Shown here piece by piece: positions 8,690-17,951 of a DNA stretch of 64,000 bases (position 1 is the first letter of the stretch; each line of letters starts with the position of its first letter). The notes under the pieces are model-generated. The model searched no databases. It saw nothing but the letters and a program-made list of their open reading frames with translations, and was not told the DNA's origin. Where the stretch lies: positions 1 to 64,000 of the forward strand of contig NZ_JTDI01000001.1 in assembly GCF_000802225.1 (NCBI RefSeq). Direction: 5' to 3'. The position numbers and the translations under genes were made by a program. This DNA comes from Novosphingobium malaysiense. Its GTDB lineage: Bacteria; Pseudomonadota; Alphaproteobacteria; Sphingomonadales; Sphingomonadaceae.

Positions 8690-9439
8690 ATGGCCGAACC
8701 CGCATTCCCCTGTCCGGTTTTCGTTGTCTCGATGACGACTGCCGAAGAACGTCGCTCCGCGTTTGCCGCGCGTGCCGCAAACACGCAGGTTCCCTGGCGC
8801 TTCTTCGATGCCTGCACGGCACTGACGGAAGACCTGACCTATGACGCGGAGGCGGTGGAGCGCAACAAGGGGCGGCAACTCACCAAGGGCGAGCTGGGCT
8901 GCTATGCCAGCCACTACTCCATCTGGCAGGAGATGGCCCGCGAGCAGATCGCCCAGTGCATCGTTCTCGAGGATGACGTGATCGTCGACTGGGCTTTTCT
9001 GGCCCGGCTCGGCGAAACCGACCTGGAAGCGCAGGACATCCGGTATCTGCGCCTCTATTCGAAAGCGCCGACTTTCAATCGGGTGGTGAAACGCAACTTC
9101 CTGCAGCGTTCGCGGAGTATCGTGGAACTCGTGGGCTATCCTTTCGGCACCCAGGCCTATGCAATCACGCTGAACGGAGCACATGCCTTCCTCGATGCCT
9201 GCCGGACGGTCAAACGCCCCGTAGACGATCAGATGGATCGCTCGTGGGAGCACGGCGTACGTAACCTCGCCCTGTTCCCCGCTCCGGTTCTCGAGGAGTT
9301 CGTTCCATCAGCCATCGGCGCGGAGCGCTTTGCGACAAAGCGTGCTGCGGCCTATTATTCGCCCCGACAGCGGGTTACACGATCGATGGACAAGCTGAAG
9401 ATGCATGCCAAGAGACTGAGCGTTCTGCGTGGCAAGTGA
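8690..9439 (+). CDS. Glycosyltransferase family 25
   Basis: A 249-residue protein matching the LPS/EPS glycosyltransferase family 25. It has the N-terminal PVFVVSMTTAEERR strand, the conserved TKGELGCYASHYSIW block and the acidic motif IVLEDDVIVD, and ends with a basic tail. GT25 enzymes act in the cytoplasm on lipid-linked oligosaccharides, often as galactosyltransferases, but the donor here is unknown. The ATG at 8690 is chosen because conservation begins just after it; the frame is open further upstream and the ribosome site is weak. The stop lies 11 bases inside the following flippase gene. Confidence 0.8.
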   Translation: MAEPAFPCPVFVVSMTTAEERRSAFAARAANTQVPWRFFDACTALTEDLTYDAEAVERNKGRQLTKGELGCYASHYSIWQEMAREQIAQCIVLEDDVIVDWAFLARLGETDLEAQDIRYLRLYSKAPTFNRVVKRNFLQRSRSIVELVGYPFGTQAYAITLNGAHAFLDACRTVKRPVDDQMDRSWEHGVRNLALFPAPVLEEFVPSAIGAERFATKRAAAYYSPRQRVTRSMDKLKMHAKRLSVLRGK

Positions 9440-10985
9440 TTCCATAACGCCCGACGAGCCCCCCGCTTCCAGCGGTGCGCGGTTTGACAGCAAGCTGCGC
9501 CGGCAAAGCAAGCAGTCGATCAGCTGGACGATCCTGAGGTTCGCGTCCGATCAGGTCTTTTCCTTCGTCGTTTTCGTCCTGATGGCGAGGCTGCTTTCGC
9601 GCGCGGATATCGGTGCCTTCGCGCTGATTTCGATATTCGCGCTCGTGTTCCGGACGATCAGCATGGCCGGACTGGTCGAGACGGTCGCCCGGGAACGCGA
9701 ACTCAGCCCCGCCTTCATGGATACAGTCTATCGCAGTCACATGGGGTTTAGCCTGATCACCTGCACGTTCATCGTGGCGGTAGCCGATCCCTTCGCCGCC
9801 TTCATGAATGCACCGCAGATAGCCGCGCCGCTCCAGGTCCTCAGCCTGACGCTCCCGATCTCATCGCTGGGAGAGACGCACTTGGCCCTGCGCCTGCGCG
9901 AATTCGGGCACAAGACGACGGCCCTGCGATCGGTGGTCAGCGGGATCGGCGGTGGCGGCGCGGCCATAGCCGCGGCGCTGATGGGATTCGGCCTTTGGGC
10001 GCTCGTCATTCAAAGGATATTGACGGTCGTCATCAGCGTCGTGCTTTCGCGCCAGGCCTACCGGTGGAAGCCCGGCTGGAACTGGCAATGGTCCATCCTC
10101 AAGCGCAACCTGAGCATCAATGGCAGCCTCACGGCCATGCAATTGGTCTACCTGGCCATGTCCCGCATGCAGGAGCTGGTAATCGGCAACGTCATCGGTA
10201 TCGTCGCGGTCGGCATCTACCGCACGGCCTGGCGCACGGTGGACATCATTTCCATCGGCGCAATCCGGCCGTTCTCCTCGGTCGCATTACAGACGCTGTC
10301 TCGCGTGAAGGAAGATCCCGTCGAACTGGCGCACGCCTATCAATGGGTGATCTCGAAGGCTTCGGCATTGTCCTTTCCCGCGCTTGTCGGATTCGGAATC
10401 CTTGCTCCGGAAGCCGTCCCGGTGGTTTTTGGGGCAAAGTGGGCCCAGGCCGGCGACCTTGCCCAGATCTTTGCCTTCATGGCAGTCCCCTTCACGCTTA
10501 ACCAGTTTGCCACCCCGTCTCTCGGCGCGCTGGGGGCTGCCCGGATCCTGTTGTTCATCGCCCTTGCTCAGCTCGCCTTGACGGCAATCCTGACCTTCAG
10601 CCTGGTACGTTTCGGTTTGTTCGCTGTAGCCTGCGGCTTCGTGGCGCGTGCCTACATCATACTTCCGGTGCAGATTTACATGCTCAAGCGGGTCTCCGGT
10701 ATCGGCTTCCGCCAGACATGGAACGCCATCTGGCGTCCCTTCGCAGCATCCGCCATCATGGGTGTGATCCTCTATCTCCTGAGACACTCGACGGTCGGCC
10801 TTGCCGCCAGTACCGCGATTCCGTTCCACCTGGGCCCTTGGATCGCCCTGCTGTTGAAAGTGGCAATCGGAGCGCTGGTCTATGGTCTGATGCTGATCAG
10901 CCTTTCACCGTTCTGGCGAGCTCAGGCGTTGAAGGTATGCCGCAAGGTGCTGCCCAACCGTGTCCTGCCTGGGGCTGGCGCCTGA
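9429..10985 (+). CDS. Oligosaccharide flippase (Wzx/MOP superfamily), EPS set 1
   Basis: A 518-residue polytopic membrane protein with about 12-14 hydrophobic helices. The N-terminal part (QSISWTILRFASDQVFSFVVFVLMARLLS, read in parts, then ADIGAFALISIF) is typical of the WzxC-like lipopolysaccharide biosynthesis branch of the MOP exporter family. It would flip the undecaprenyl-linked repeat unit from the cytoplasmic to the periplasmic face, upstream of the polymerase encoded at 11945-13315. The start is a GTG inside the end of the GT25 gene (11-base overlap), implying one transcript and coupled translation. Confidence 0.88.
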   Translation: MASDSITPDEPPASSGARFDSKLRRQSKQSISWTILRFASDQVFSFVVFVLMARLLSRADIGAFALISIFALVFRTISMAGLVETVARERELSPAFMDTVYRSHMGFSLITCTFIVAVADPFAAFMNAPQIAAPLQVLSLTLPISSLGETHLALRLREFGHKTTALRSVVSGIGGGGAAIAAALMGFGLWALVIQRILTVVISVVLSRQAYRWKPGWNWQWSILKRNLSINGSLTAMQLVYLAMSRMQELVIGNVIGIVAVGIYRTAWRTVDIISIGAIRPFSSVALQTLSRVKEDPVELAHAYQWVISKASALSFPALVGFGILAPEAVPVVFGAKWAQAGDLAQIFAFMAVPFTLNQFATPSLGALGAARILLFIALAQLALTAILTFSLVRFGLFAVACGFVARAYIILPVQIYMLKRVSGIGFRQTWNAIWRPFAASAIMGVILYLLRHSTVGLAASTAIPFHLGPWIALLLKVAIGALVYGLMLISLSPFWRAQALKVCRKVLPNRVLPGAGA

Positions 10986-11015
10986 CAGGTTCCTTGTGCA
11001 CGGACAGAGGTCCCC

Positions 11016-11894
11016 CTACGCGTCTTCCAGCGCATACCCCTGCGTCTCGATCACGGCACGGTACGGCATGAGGCCACGGGTTATGGCCCCACGCTGTGCA
11101 GGTGAAAGCCGCGCCGTCTGCGCAGCGTTCATGTTCGACAATTCCTGGGGCGCATAGTCCTTGACCCGCACCTGCGCGCCGGAATTCATGCCGGCCAGCC
11201 TGGGAATGGCCGCCGTGAGCCTGGCGACCGTCCTGTCCGGATCCTCGGTCAGCTCTTCGTAGGAGATCACGATCTGAGCGATTTCGCGGCAGGCCTGCAG
11301 GGTCTGCGCGCGTGCGCCGTAAAGGGCGCCCAACGCCTCGAAGAGGTCTTCGCTGTCCGCCTCCATGTCCACGAATCGCGCATCCCAGTCACGGCCGAGC
11401 TTGGCGGGAGGATAGCGCTTGGCCCAACTCGCGCAGACCGCATAGGGATCCCGGGTCAGGACGATCGTGTGCACCGGCATGTCGGAAAAGGTTTCGGTCA
11501 GGGCGCGCAGACGGACGATGTTCGATGGCGATTTTTCCACCACCAGCGCGTTCGCGCCGACACCCCGCCGCCGGGCTGCATCGATCCAGACCGAACGCAA
11601 CATCGCATAATCGATTTCGCGCTCCGGATTCCACCGTTCGATGCCCTTGCTCAGTCGCGGCATCAGCCACTGGGCCTCGCCATTGTCGGTCAGCGTCGTC
11701 GCGCCGGGCGCCGTCGAAAGCAGCATCGCCAGTGCCGTCGACCCGGAATTGGGCAAATTGGCCACGAACAGCCACTCAAGCCCGGCGATCGGCTCCTTTC
11801 CGGCTCGGCGTGCATGGACAAGGCGATTGGCGATATCGGTCCGCACATCGGCAGGCAGGCAGCGCTTTGCGGCCGTGGTTATGCGATGGAACAT
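11016..11894 (-). CDS. Sulfotransferase family protein
   Basis: A 292-residue protein with the PAPS-binding features of sulfotransferases: the 5'-phosphosulfate loop NLPNSGSTALAM (about residues 43-54) and a 3'-phosphate-binding-like stretch VLTRDPYAVCASW. It probably sulfates a sugar of the polysaccharide using PAPS. No PAPS-forming genes are visible in the window. The ATG at 11894 is preceded by GGGGAGA at good spacing; the frame is open further upstream, but that part overlaps the polymerase gene in a different frame and looks non-coding. It lies 50 bases downstream of the polymerase, same strand. Confidence 0.8.
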   Translation of the reverse strand: MFHRITTAAKRCLPADVRTDIANRLVHARRAGKEPIAGLEWLFVANLPNSGSTALAMLLSTAPGATTLTDNGEAQWLMPRLSKGIERWNPEREIDYAMLRSVWIDAARRRGVGANALVVEKSPSNIVRLRALTETFSDMPVHTIVLTRDPYAVCASWAKRYPPAKLGRDWDARFVDMEADSEDLFEALGALYGARAQTLQACREIAQIVISYEELTEDPDRTVARLTAAIPRLAGMNSGAQVRVKDYAPQELSNMNAAQTARLSPAQRGAITRGLMPYRAVIETQGYALEDA

Positions 11895-11944
11895 GCTCAG
11901 GTCTCCCCGGCTCCGGTCGTGAGCTGTCACAAGCGAAGGACGCG

Positions 11945-13315
11945 TTACAGGGCGGCCCTCATCCTCGGTTCGAACAGGTTGGGGTAGTCGGCCCAACCAG
12001 GCTGGCTGCGCCGCTGCAGGTTCTCCCTGGCGCTGAACAGCGAATAGCCGCAAAGAACCGCATAGAGCGCCAGCCCCTCCATCAGCCAGAACGGCATGGT
12101 GCCAAAGTTCAGCAGGAAGAAACTGAGGTGCGCCGCCACCAGCATCGGACGATCCCAGCGCCTCGCCATCACGGATTTCGCAGCCATGGCGATCCACAGC
12201 AGCAACATGGCGCCCACGCCCACGGCACCCAACTCGTAGAGGGTGCCGATCAGCGTGTTATGCGGATAGACATCGAAACCCCTGGCCCATGACTCCGGCC
12301 CGAAACCGAACATGATCTGGAAGGGGCGCCCGTCCATGTAGGCATAGAGATACTCGCTCCAGATCAGGGGGCGTGCCGAAAGAACGTGTCGGTCGATTTG
12401 CGTGAATTCGCGAGGCGGCTTGATCAGCGCTCCGGGGTTGGAAAGGAACGTGCCCATGTCGGCAAAGCGTTCATGATAGAGTACGGCCACCGCCGCAGCT
12501 CCGACCAAGGCAATCATGAGCGCAGTCGCCGCGATGACCCTTCGCTGGCTCGGGCTAACGTATTCCGTCATTGCGGCCCAGAACACGACGAGCATCATCG
12601 GGCCCGCCGCGAAAATGGAGGTTCTATAGCCGGCGAGGAAGATTCCGATTGCGACGGCCAGTAGATAGCCGAGACGAATGGCGGGATGCAGCCGATGAGC
12701 GAGGCAGCCTACGATGAATGCTGCCAACAGGGCCACGGAAAACGCCGCTTCGTGGTTGTACCCCCCGATCCACACGACGCCATCGCCCATTTCCGAACCC
12801 TTCGGCAGATGGAGTGCGAGGGACAGCCACTGGAACAGCAACAGCGGCGCGAAGGCCCAGATGAGCATCGGCATCAATTGCTCATCTTCGTCCTGCCGCA
12901 TGGCCTCGAAAGTCGCAACGAGGAGCACGACGAAGTAACTGTATTTTACCATGACGGTCATGATGCCGGGAATGTCCATGTTGAGCAGCCCGCTCACCAG
13001 GACAAGCATCATGATCAGGTATACTGGCAGGAGCGCTCTCAGCATCAGGTGTGGCAATCTGATAACCAGGAGCCCGATCCCGGCAACAGCGATCGACACC
13101 AGGGCATTGCCCGACATTCCCGCCACGAGCGGCTTGAACATGTAGACGTGATAGGCGCCCAGCAGCATTCGCAGCCAGATTGCCGCGAACAGGAAGCGCC
13201 CTTGCAAAGAGGGGATGCGTCGCCCCGCCAGCAACGCGATGACAAGCAGAACCAATGTGGCCGGCACGAGAATGCCCAGACCGAAGGTCGGCCCTGAAGA
13301 GGCGCTCTCATTCAT
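11945..13315 (-). CDS. Wzy-like EPS polymerase / O-antigen ligase-like membrane protein, set 1
   Basis: A 456-residue membrane protein with about 11-12 helices and a larger periplasmic loop (about 290-360) containing SARPLIWSEYLYAYMDG and GFGPESW, then YPHNTLIGTLYELG. The Pro-His-Asn-x3 motif in a conserved position is characteristic of the O-antigen polymerase/ligase (Wzy_C, PF04932-like) family. It would polymerise flipped repeat units at the periplasmic face, controlled in length by the Wzc-like kinase encoded directly upstream (18-base gap). The two genes and the sulfotransferase form a minus-strand operon. Confidence 0.85.
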   Translation of the reverse strand: MNESASSGPTFGLGILVPATLVLLVIALLAGRRIPSLQGRFLFAAIWLRMLLGAYHVYMFKPLVAGMSGNALVSIAVAGIGLLVIRLPHLMLRALLPVYLIMMLVLVSGLLNMDIPGIMTVMVKYSYFVVLLVATFEAMRQDEDEQLMPMLIWAFAPLLLFQWLSLALHLPKGSEMGDGVVWIGGYNHEAAFSVALLAAFIVGCLAHRLHPAIRLGYLLAVAIGIFLAGYRTSIFAAGPMMLVVFWAAMTEYVSPSQRRVIAATALMIALVGAAAVAVLYHERFADMGTFLSNPGALIKPPREFTQIDRHVLSARPLIWSEYLYAYMDGRPFQIMFGFGPESWARGFDVYPHNTLIGTLYELGAVGVGAMLLLWIAMAAKSVMARRWDRPMLVAAHLSFFLLNFGTMPFWLMEGLALYAVLCGYSLFSARENLQRRSQPGWADYPNLFEPRMRAAL

Positions 13316-13333
13316 CGGTGGCTCTTGCCGCCC

Positions 13334-15550
13334 TTACACATAGTAGGACTTGTAGGCGCTGTAGTAGTAGCTTGCGTCATCGTACCCGATGCGCGCCTGA
13401 GCGGTGACATCGACCATGGAAAGGCTCGTGCCGATCACGTTGGCATCGACCGCTTCCAGCTTGCGGAGCGCCAGTTCGGCCGCCCGCGTCGGGGTCTTCC
13501 GCCACCGAACCATAAGCACGACGCAATCCGCCTTGGCCGCGATCACGCGGCTATCATCGATTGTCAGGACCGGAGGGGTATCGAGCACGACGAAGTCGAA
13601 CCTCTCCCTCAAGGCGGCGATCAGTTGCGAGAACGCTTCGCTGTCCGCGAAGGGCTGAACATGGTGCTCGTCGCTTCCGCGAGGCAGGACGTGGAGGCCG
13701 GTTTCCGGTTCGACATAGATCGACTCGTGCAATTTGCTTTCGCCGTAAAGCAGCGCCAGCAACCCGGCTGAACTCATGGAGCTGGATTCCGCATTCGAAA
13801 CCCGGCGACGCAGGTCGCAGTCGACCAGGATCGTGCGCTTGCCGGCCATCGCTGCCGAACGGGCCAGCGAAAGGGCGGCCGTCGTCTTGCCCTCGTTGGG
13901 CAGGGCAGACGTTATGGCCACGACCGGATGCAGATCACGCAGGTTGAAATTGATCGAGGTCTGCATGCAGCGGAAGGATTCGGCGAAGGATGAGTGCGGC
14001 TTGTCGACGACGAGCTGCGTCGGACGAGACCGATCCTCGCGGTCGGTCAGTTCCGGCAGGTGCTTCGTGTCGGGAATGGAGCCAAGCACCTGCACGCCGA
14101 GCCTCTTTTCCAGCGCACTCGTCGTTTCCACGCCCCGGTCTAGCAGTTGCAGAATCGCGACGACAATGGTCGAAACGGCAACCGCGGCGATCAGGCCGAT
14201 CACGCCGAAGACGACCACATTGGGGAACGTGGGCGAGCCCGGAACGCGCGCAGGCGCCACGATGTAGGAGTCGGCCCTTTCGAGCCCGCGCTGGGCCAGC
14301 GTCTGCTTATAACGATCCAGGAAGGTCTGATAGAGCGTGCGCGTGGAATCCGCCTTGCGTTCCAGCTCTGCAAGCCCGACCGCGGACTTGTTGTCCACTG
14401 CCAGGGTGCCTTCCGCGCGCTGCAAGGATTGATTCAGCGACGCCGTTCTCTGGCTGGCCGCGTTCGCCTGGATGCTCAGGTTGGCGACGATGCGCTTCAC
14501 TTCGCCGGCAATCTGCTGGTCGATATCCTTGAGCTGTTCACGCGCCTTTGCCAGCTCCGGATATTTCGGGCCGAACTGCTGGCTGAGGGAGGCCACCTTG
14601 CCGCTCACTTCCGCGCGCTGAGCACGCAGCTGGCTGACCACTGGCGAGTCCAGGGCTTCGCCCAGTTCTTCGCCTGTCCCGCCACGCGAGAGCTGCGCAT
14701 TGGCGGTATTGAGACGCGCCCGCGCTTCCGCTTCCTGCGCCCGTGCCTGGGCCAGCTGCGTGTTTAGGCTGGACAGTTCTGCCTGCGTAACAGTGCTGTC
14801 CTGACCGAGATCGAACAGGCCGTGCCTGGCCCGATAGTCGGCTACCGCGGCTTCGGCGGCCTCCACCTGCACCCGCAGCTTGTCGAGCTGGCCCTCTAGA
14901 AAATCGCTCGCCCGCGCCGTCGCACCGGCCTTTTCGGACACTTGCTGGTCGATGTAGGTGCTCGCGATCGTGTTGGCGACCTTTGCCGCCGTGGTCGGCG
15001 ATCCCGCCTCGTACTGGAGATCGATCGCATAGGAAAAGCCGCTGCGCTTGACCGTGAGATGACTCAGTATCGTGGAAATCGCCCAGTTGCGCTCCACGTC
15101 TTCCGGGGCGCTGCGCCCCTCCTTCAACGCGGGATTGAACTCCGGGTCGCGCGTCAGGTTGAGCTTGTCGACGACCGTGCCAATCAGCTTTGGAGACCTC
15201 AGCACCTGCACTTCGGTATCTACCGAAGCCGAGTCCGGCACTACGTCTGGCACGACCTGATCGACCTTCACCACGTCTTCGGCGCCCCTTTCGAGCGCAA
15301 CCGTGGCAACCGCGGTGTACCGCGGCGGCGTCATGAAATAGGCTGCGGCGGCCGCGCCGAACATGAGCAGGCTGACGATGAGGATGACGACCCTGCGACG
15401 CCGAAGCACCTGCATGAATGCCCGCAGGTCGATCAACGCCCCCTTGTCGACCGGATCTCCGGGGCGCCCGTTATGGGGAATCAATGGTTGAGGTCTGGCA
15501 TGCATTGCAGGGTTCCGGATCATGAGCGGCGAAAGAAGAGGACATTTCAC
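13334..15550 (-). CDS. Wzc-like chain-length regulator and tyrosine autokinase (BY-kinase), set 1
   Basis: A 738-residue fused protein. Residues about 40-480 form the chain-length determinant: an N-terminal helix (VVILIVSLLMFGAAAAAYF), a long periplasmic coiled coil and a second helix near 450-475. Residues about 530-720 form the cytoplasmic kinase with Walker A (ALPNEGKTTAAL), Walker A' (TILVDCDLRRRV) and Walker B (FVVLDTPPVL). The C-terminus is Tyr-rich (DDASYYYSAYKSYYV), the autophosphorylation cluster. It controls EPS polymerisation and export with the OPX protein. The start is uncertain: a GTG at 15550 or ATG codons 27 and 45 bases further in; none has a strong ribosome site. Confidence 0.92.
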   Translation of the reverse strand: MKCPLLSPLMIRNPAMHARPQPLIPHNGRPGDPVDKGALIDLRAFMQVLRRRRVVILIVSLLMFGAAAAAYFMTPPRYTAVATVALERGAEDVVKVDQVVPDVVPDSASVDTEVQVLRSPKLIGTVVDKLNLTRDPEFNPALKEGRSAPEDVERNWAISTILSHLTVKRSGFSYAIDLQYEAGSPTTAAKVANTIASTYIDQQVSEKAGATARASDFLEGQLDKLRVQVEAAEAAVADYRARHGLFDLGQDSTVTQAELSSLNTQLAQARAQEAEARARLNTANAQLSRGGTGEELGEALDSPVVSQLRAQRAEVSGKVASLSQQFGPKYPELAKAREQLKDIDQQIAGEVKRIVANLSIQANAASQRTASLNQSLQRAEGTLAVDNKSAVGLAELERKADSTRTLYQTFLDRYKQTLAQRGLERADSYIVAPARVPGSPTFPNVVVFGVIGLIAAVAVSTIVVAILQLLDRGVETTSALEKRLGVQVLGSIPDTKHLPELTDREDRSRPTQLVVDKPHSSFAESFRCMQTSINFNLRDLHPVVAITSALPNEGKTTAALSLARSAAMAGKRTILVDCDLRRRVSNAESSSMSSAGLLALLYGESKLHESIYVEPETGLHVLPRGSDEHHVQPFADSEAFSQLIAALRERFDFVVLDTPPVLTIDDSRVIAAKADCVVLMVRWRKTPTRAAELALRKLEAVDANVIGTSLSMVDVTAQARIGYDDASYYYSAYKSYYV

Positions 15551-15928
15551 GGCGGCTCAGCATACCGCAGTTCCAGCTCGTCGTCGGCCGTGGCACCTTG
15601 GTGATCCCCGAACAACGGATTGACCGGGCTTGGATTTGTGCATTGGTTTTGCACTGCAGCAAGCCGTTACGCGGCGGACCGTGCGAAAGGAGCGGCCTGA
15701 AGCGAAAATTCACTTCTGAATCGAAGATTTCGACCACCTCCTGCCGGCTATCCGAACCTCAGCCCCTCTTTTCGCACACGAGGAATACAGGTGTAAATCC
15801 TTGATTGGCTCCCCCGCATGTGCCGATTACGTTTCCTGCGAACCAGGTCCTCCCGGGCACGGAAATCAGGCGTATCGTTCTGTAGCCGGGCTGCGCCGAT
15901 TTGGCGCTTTCCACCACGCGACTTTATC
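15551..15928. other. Divergent intergenic region before Wzc-like kinase and acyltransferase
   Basis: About 378 bases between the start of the minus-strand kinase operon and the plus-strand acyltransferase. It contains noticeably more A/T than its surroundings (for example around 15700-15800). No supported protein is seen. It should hold the promoters for both directions, and is a natural place for EPS regulation, but I could not define individual sites. Confidence 0.4.
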
Positions 15929-17038
15929 ATGCTTCTCGCCGTCGGGAACGCTTCAGGAAGGGTGGATGTGTTCGGGACCTATCGCTTGGCGCTTGCCCTG
16001 ACGGTGATGGTGCATCACCTTCTGTCCATCCCCGTGATCGGCCAATATGCCGTGTTTTCCTTTTTCGTGCTTTCAGGCTTTCTGATGACGGCAGTCATGG
16101 CGGGAACCTACGGTTATAGCCCGGGCGGATTCCTGCGTTTTGCGACCAATCGCGCACTGCGGCTCTACCCGGCCTACTTCTTCGCCATCGCTCTGGCTCT
16201 CATCGCCATTGCCCTCTGCGGGGAAACCTTCGCCCGTGGCTACCGCAATGCCATGTTTCTGCCGCGGGACGTGGAGACCTGGGCCGCGAACCTGTCCATG
16301 GTCTTCCCGCGGCTGACGCCCTACCACTTCCAACCCCGACTGCTCCCAGCCACCTGGGCTCTGACAGTTGAGCTCGTGTTCTATGTGCTCATCGGTCTCG
16401 GGCTCTCGAGAACCCGCAGGCTTTCCTTGGCCTGGCTCCTGGGAAGCCTGGCCTATACCGGCGGCATGATCGTCTTGGGGGCCAACTACTATGACTTGTA
16501 CAGCCTCATTCCTGCAGGCTCTCTGCCATTCGCTGCCGGTGCCTGTACCTGGCACTGGCGCGAGGAATTGAGCGCCAACCTGAAGCGTTTCATGCCGCTA
16601 CGTCCGGAATTTGCCATGACGGCGGGCCTGATGTGGTTTCTTCCATTCGCGGTCGTCGACAAATTCGCAAACATCGACGCGGTGAGGATCGCCGGCCTCT
16701 ATCTCAACATCCCGTTGGCATCCATTGTCACTCTGGCTCTTTTCAACGTGGACAGAACGCATAAGATGCGAAGGAGTGACAGCTTCTTGGGTGATTACAG
16801 CTATCCAGTATATCTGCTCCACTGGCCGATGGGGGCTTTGGCTTCGTGGGCGCTACTAGGGAAACCAGTTCGCGGCATGAGTTTCGCCTCCCTGAGCGCG
16901 TTCGCGCTCGCCCTGGTCCTGACGTTCGCGGCGTCGACGGCCGTCGTCCTGGTTGTAGATCCGGTCATCAAAAGGCTACGAAATTCGATCAAGCGTCCCG
17001 ATTCCCGACAGCCCCTCCCCGCTTCCATCGAGGGCTAG
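15929..17038 (+). CDS. Membrane acyltransferase, OafA/acyltransferase-3 family
   Basis: A 369-residue polytopic protein with about ten membrane helices. Family features are the early RLALALTVMVHHLLSI segment (the catalytic His region, usually R-x10-H), FFVLSGFLM, and a C-terminal DYSYPVYLLHWPMG block. Such enzymes O-acetylate or otherwise acylate sugars of surface polysaccharides at the membrane. The frame is open from 15818, but the ATG at 15929 fits the family N-terminus best. It is followed after 81 bases by a small sulfotransferase on the same strand, so the two may modify the same polymer. Confidence 0.85.
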   Translation: MLLAVGNASGRVDVFGTYRLALALTVMVHHLLSIPVIGQYAVFSFFVLSGFLMTAVMAGTYGYSPGGFLRFATNRALRLYPAYFFAIALALIAIALCGETFARGYRNAMFLPRDVETWAANLSMVFPRLTPYHFQPRLLPATWALTVELVFYVLIGLGLSRTRRLSLAWLLGSLAYTGGMIVLGANYYDLYSLIPAGSLPFAAGACTWHWREELSANLKRFMPLRPEFAMTAGLMWFLPFAVVDKFANIDAVRIAGLYLNIPLASIVTLALFNVDRTHKMRRSDSFLGDYSYPVYLLHWPMGALASWALLGKPVRGMSFASLSAFALALVLTFAASTAVVLVVDPVIKRLRNSIKRPDSRQPLPASIEG

Positions 17039-17119
17039 AAACCGACCTAGGCGAACGGATGCCTCATCGGCATAACGTTATCTCCCGAAATTCAACGCCT
17101 TTTGCAAAAAGGGGGCACC

Positions 17120-17722
17120 ATGTTCCGATCTGTACGCCGCAAGCTTGCACGTTTTCGGCTTGAGTCGGGGCTCCCCGCCCCCTTCCATCACCACCGGGCA
17201 ATATTCATCCATATTCCCAAGGCGGCCGGCACGTCGGTTTCCATCGCTCTTTTCGGCCATCAGGTGGGCCACGCCACCGCGCTGGACCGCTATGCCCAGG
17301 ACTTCGCGGCGACGCGCGACTATTTCAAATTCACCTTCGTGCGCGACCCTCTGGCTCGAGCCCTGTCCGCATTCAAGTTCATGCAGGGAGGCGGGATGAC
17401 GCCGCGCGACGAAGCCTATTCGAAGCGGCTCGAAGGGTTGACGTTCGAGGAATTTGCCCGCCGGCTGTCAGAATTCCAGGACATAGAACATTTTCGTCCG
17501 CAACATACCTTCATTTGTCACCCCTATCGTCGCTTGCTGGTGGACTACGTCGGCAGGATCGAGACAATGGCGGAAAGCTTCGCCTATGTTGCGAAAAAGA
17601 TGGGATACGAGGGGCAACTGCCGCATATGAACAGCGGCTCGGAAAAACCATCGGTAGACGATGAAACGAGCCAGTTCATCCGCGATTTCTACGCCAAGGA
17701 CTACGTCTTGTTCGGCTACTGA
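17120..17722 (+). CDS. Small sulfotransferase family protein
   Basis: A 200-residue protein of the Sulfotransfer_2 type. It has the phosphosulfate-binding start AIFIHIPKAAGTSVSIAL (about 31-48) with the essential Lys, a KFTFVRDPLARALSAF block matching the 3'-phosphate-binding R-x7-S region, and the C-terminal DFYAKDYVLFGY typical of this family. It likely transfers sulfate from PAPS to a polysaccharide. The ATG at 17120 is preceded by GGGGG a few bases upstream. It is unrelated in sequence type to the sulfotransferase at 11016-11894, so this locus has two different sulfation enzymes. Confidence 0.85.
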   Translation: MFRSVRRKLARFRLESGLPAPFHHHRAIFIHIPKAAGTSVSIALFGHQVGHATALDRYAQDFAATRDYFKFTFVRDPLARALSAFKFMQGGGMTPRDEAYSKRLEGLTFEEFARRLSEFQDIEHFRPQHTFICHPYRRLLVDYVGRIETMAESFAYVAKKMGYEGQLPHMNSGSEKPSVDDETSQFIRDFYAKDYVLFGY

Positions 17723-17861
17723 GGTCGAGTACCGGCGCGACCATAAGGCAGCGCAAAAGGCCATGTCAAAACTGGTGCCTCGGCTGGTCGTGTAGCCTCC
17801 GTCCCCGTGGTTCGCATGGTGAATGAAGCGCGCCGCAGCGTTTCTCGATCAGCGCCATAGC

Positions 17862-17890
17862 ACGCGGCCGACCGGCTTGGTCGGCCGCGT
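17862..17890. terminator. Perfect 12-bp hairpin between convergent genes (probable terminator)
   Basis: The arms ACGCGGCCGACC and its exact reverse complement are separated by the loop GGCTT. The hairpin sits between the ends of the small sulfotransferase (plus) and the Rieske oxygenase (minus), as expected for a bidirectional terminator. There is no T-run on either side, so it is not a canonical intrinsic terminator. Confidence 0.55.
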
Positions 17891-17951
17891 CCGGTTCGAT
17901 GAAGTCCTCGCCCGGCCCGTGCGTCTCCGCTCCGGCCCGGACGAGGACGGT

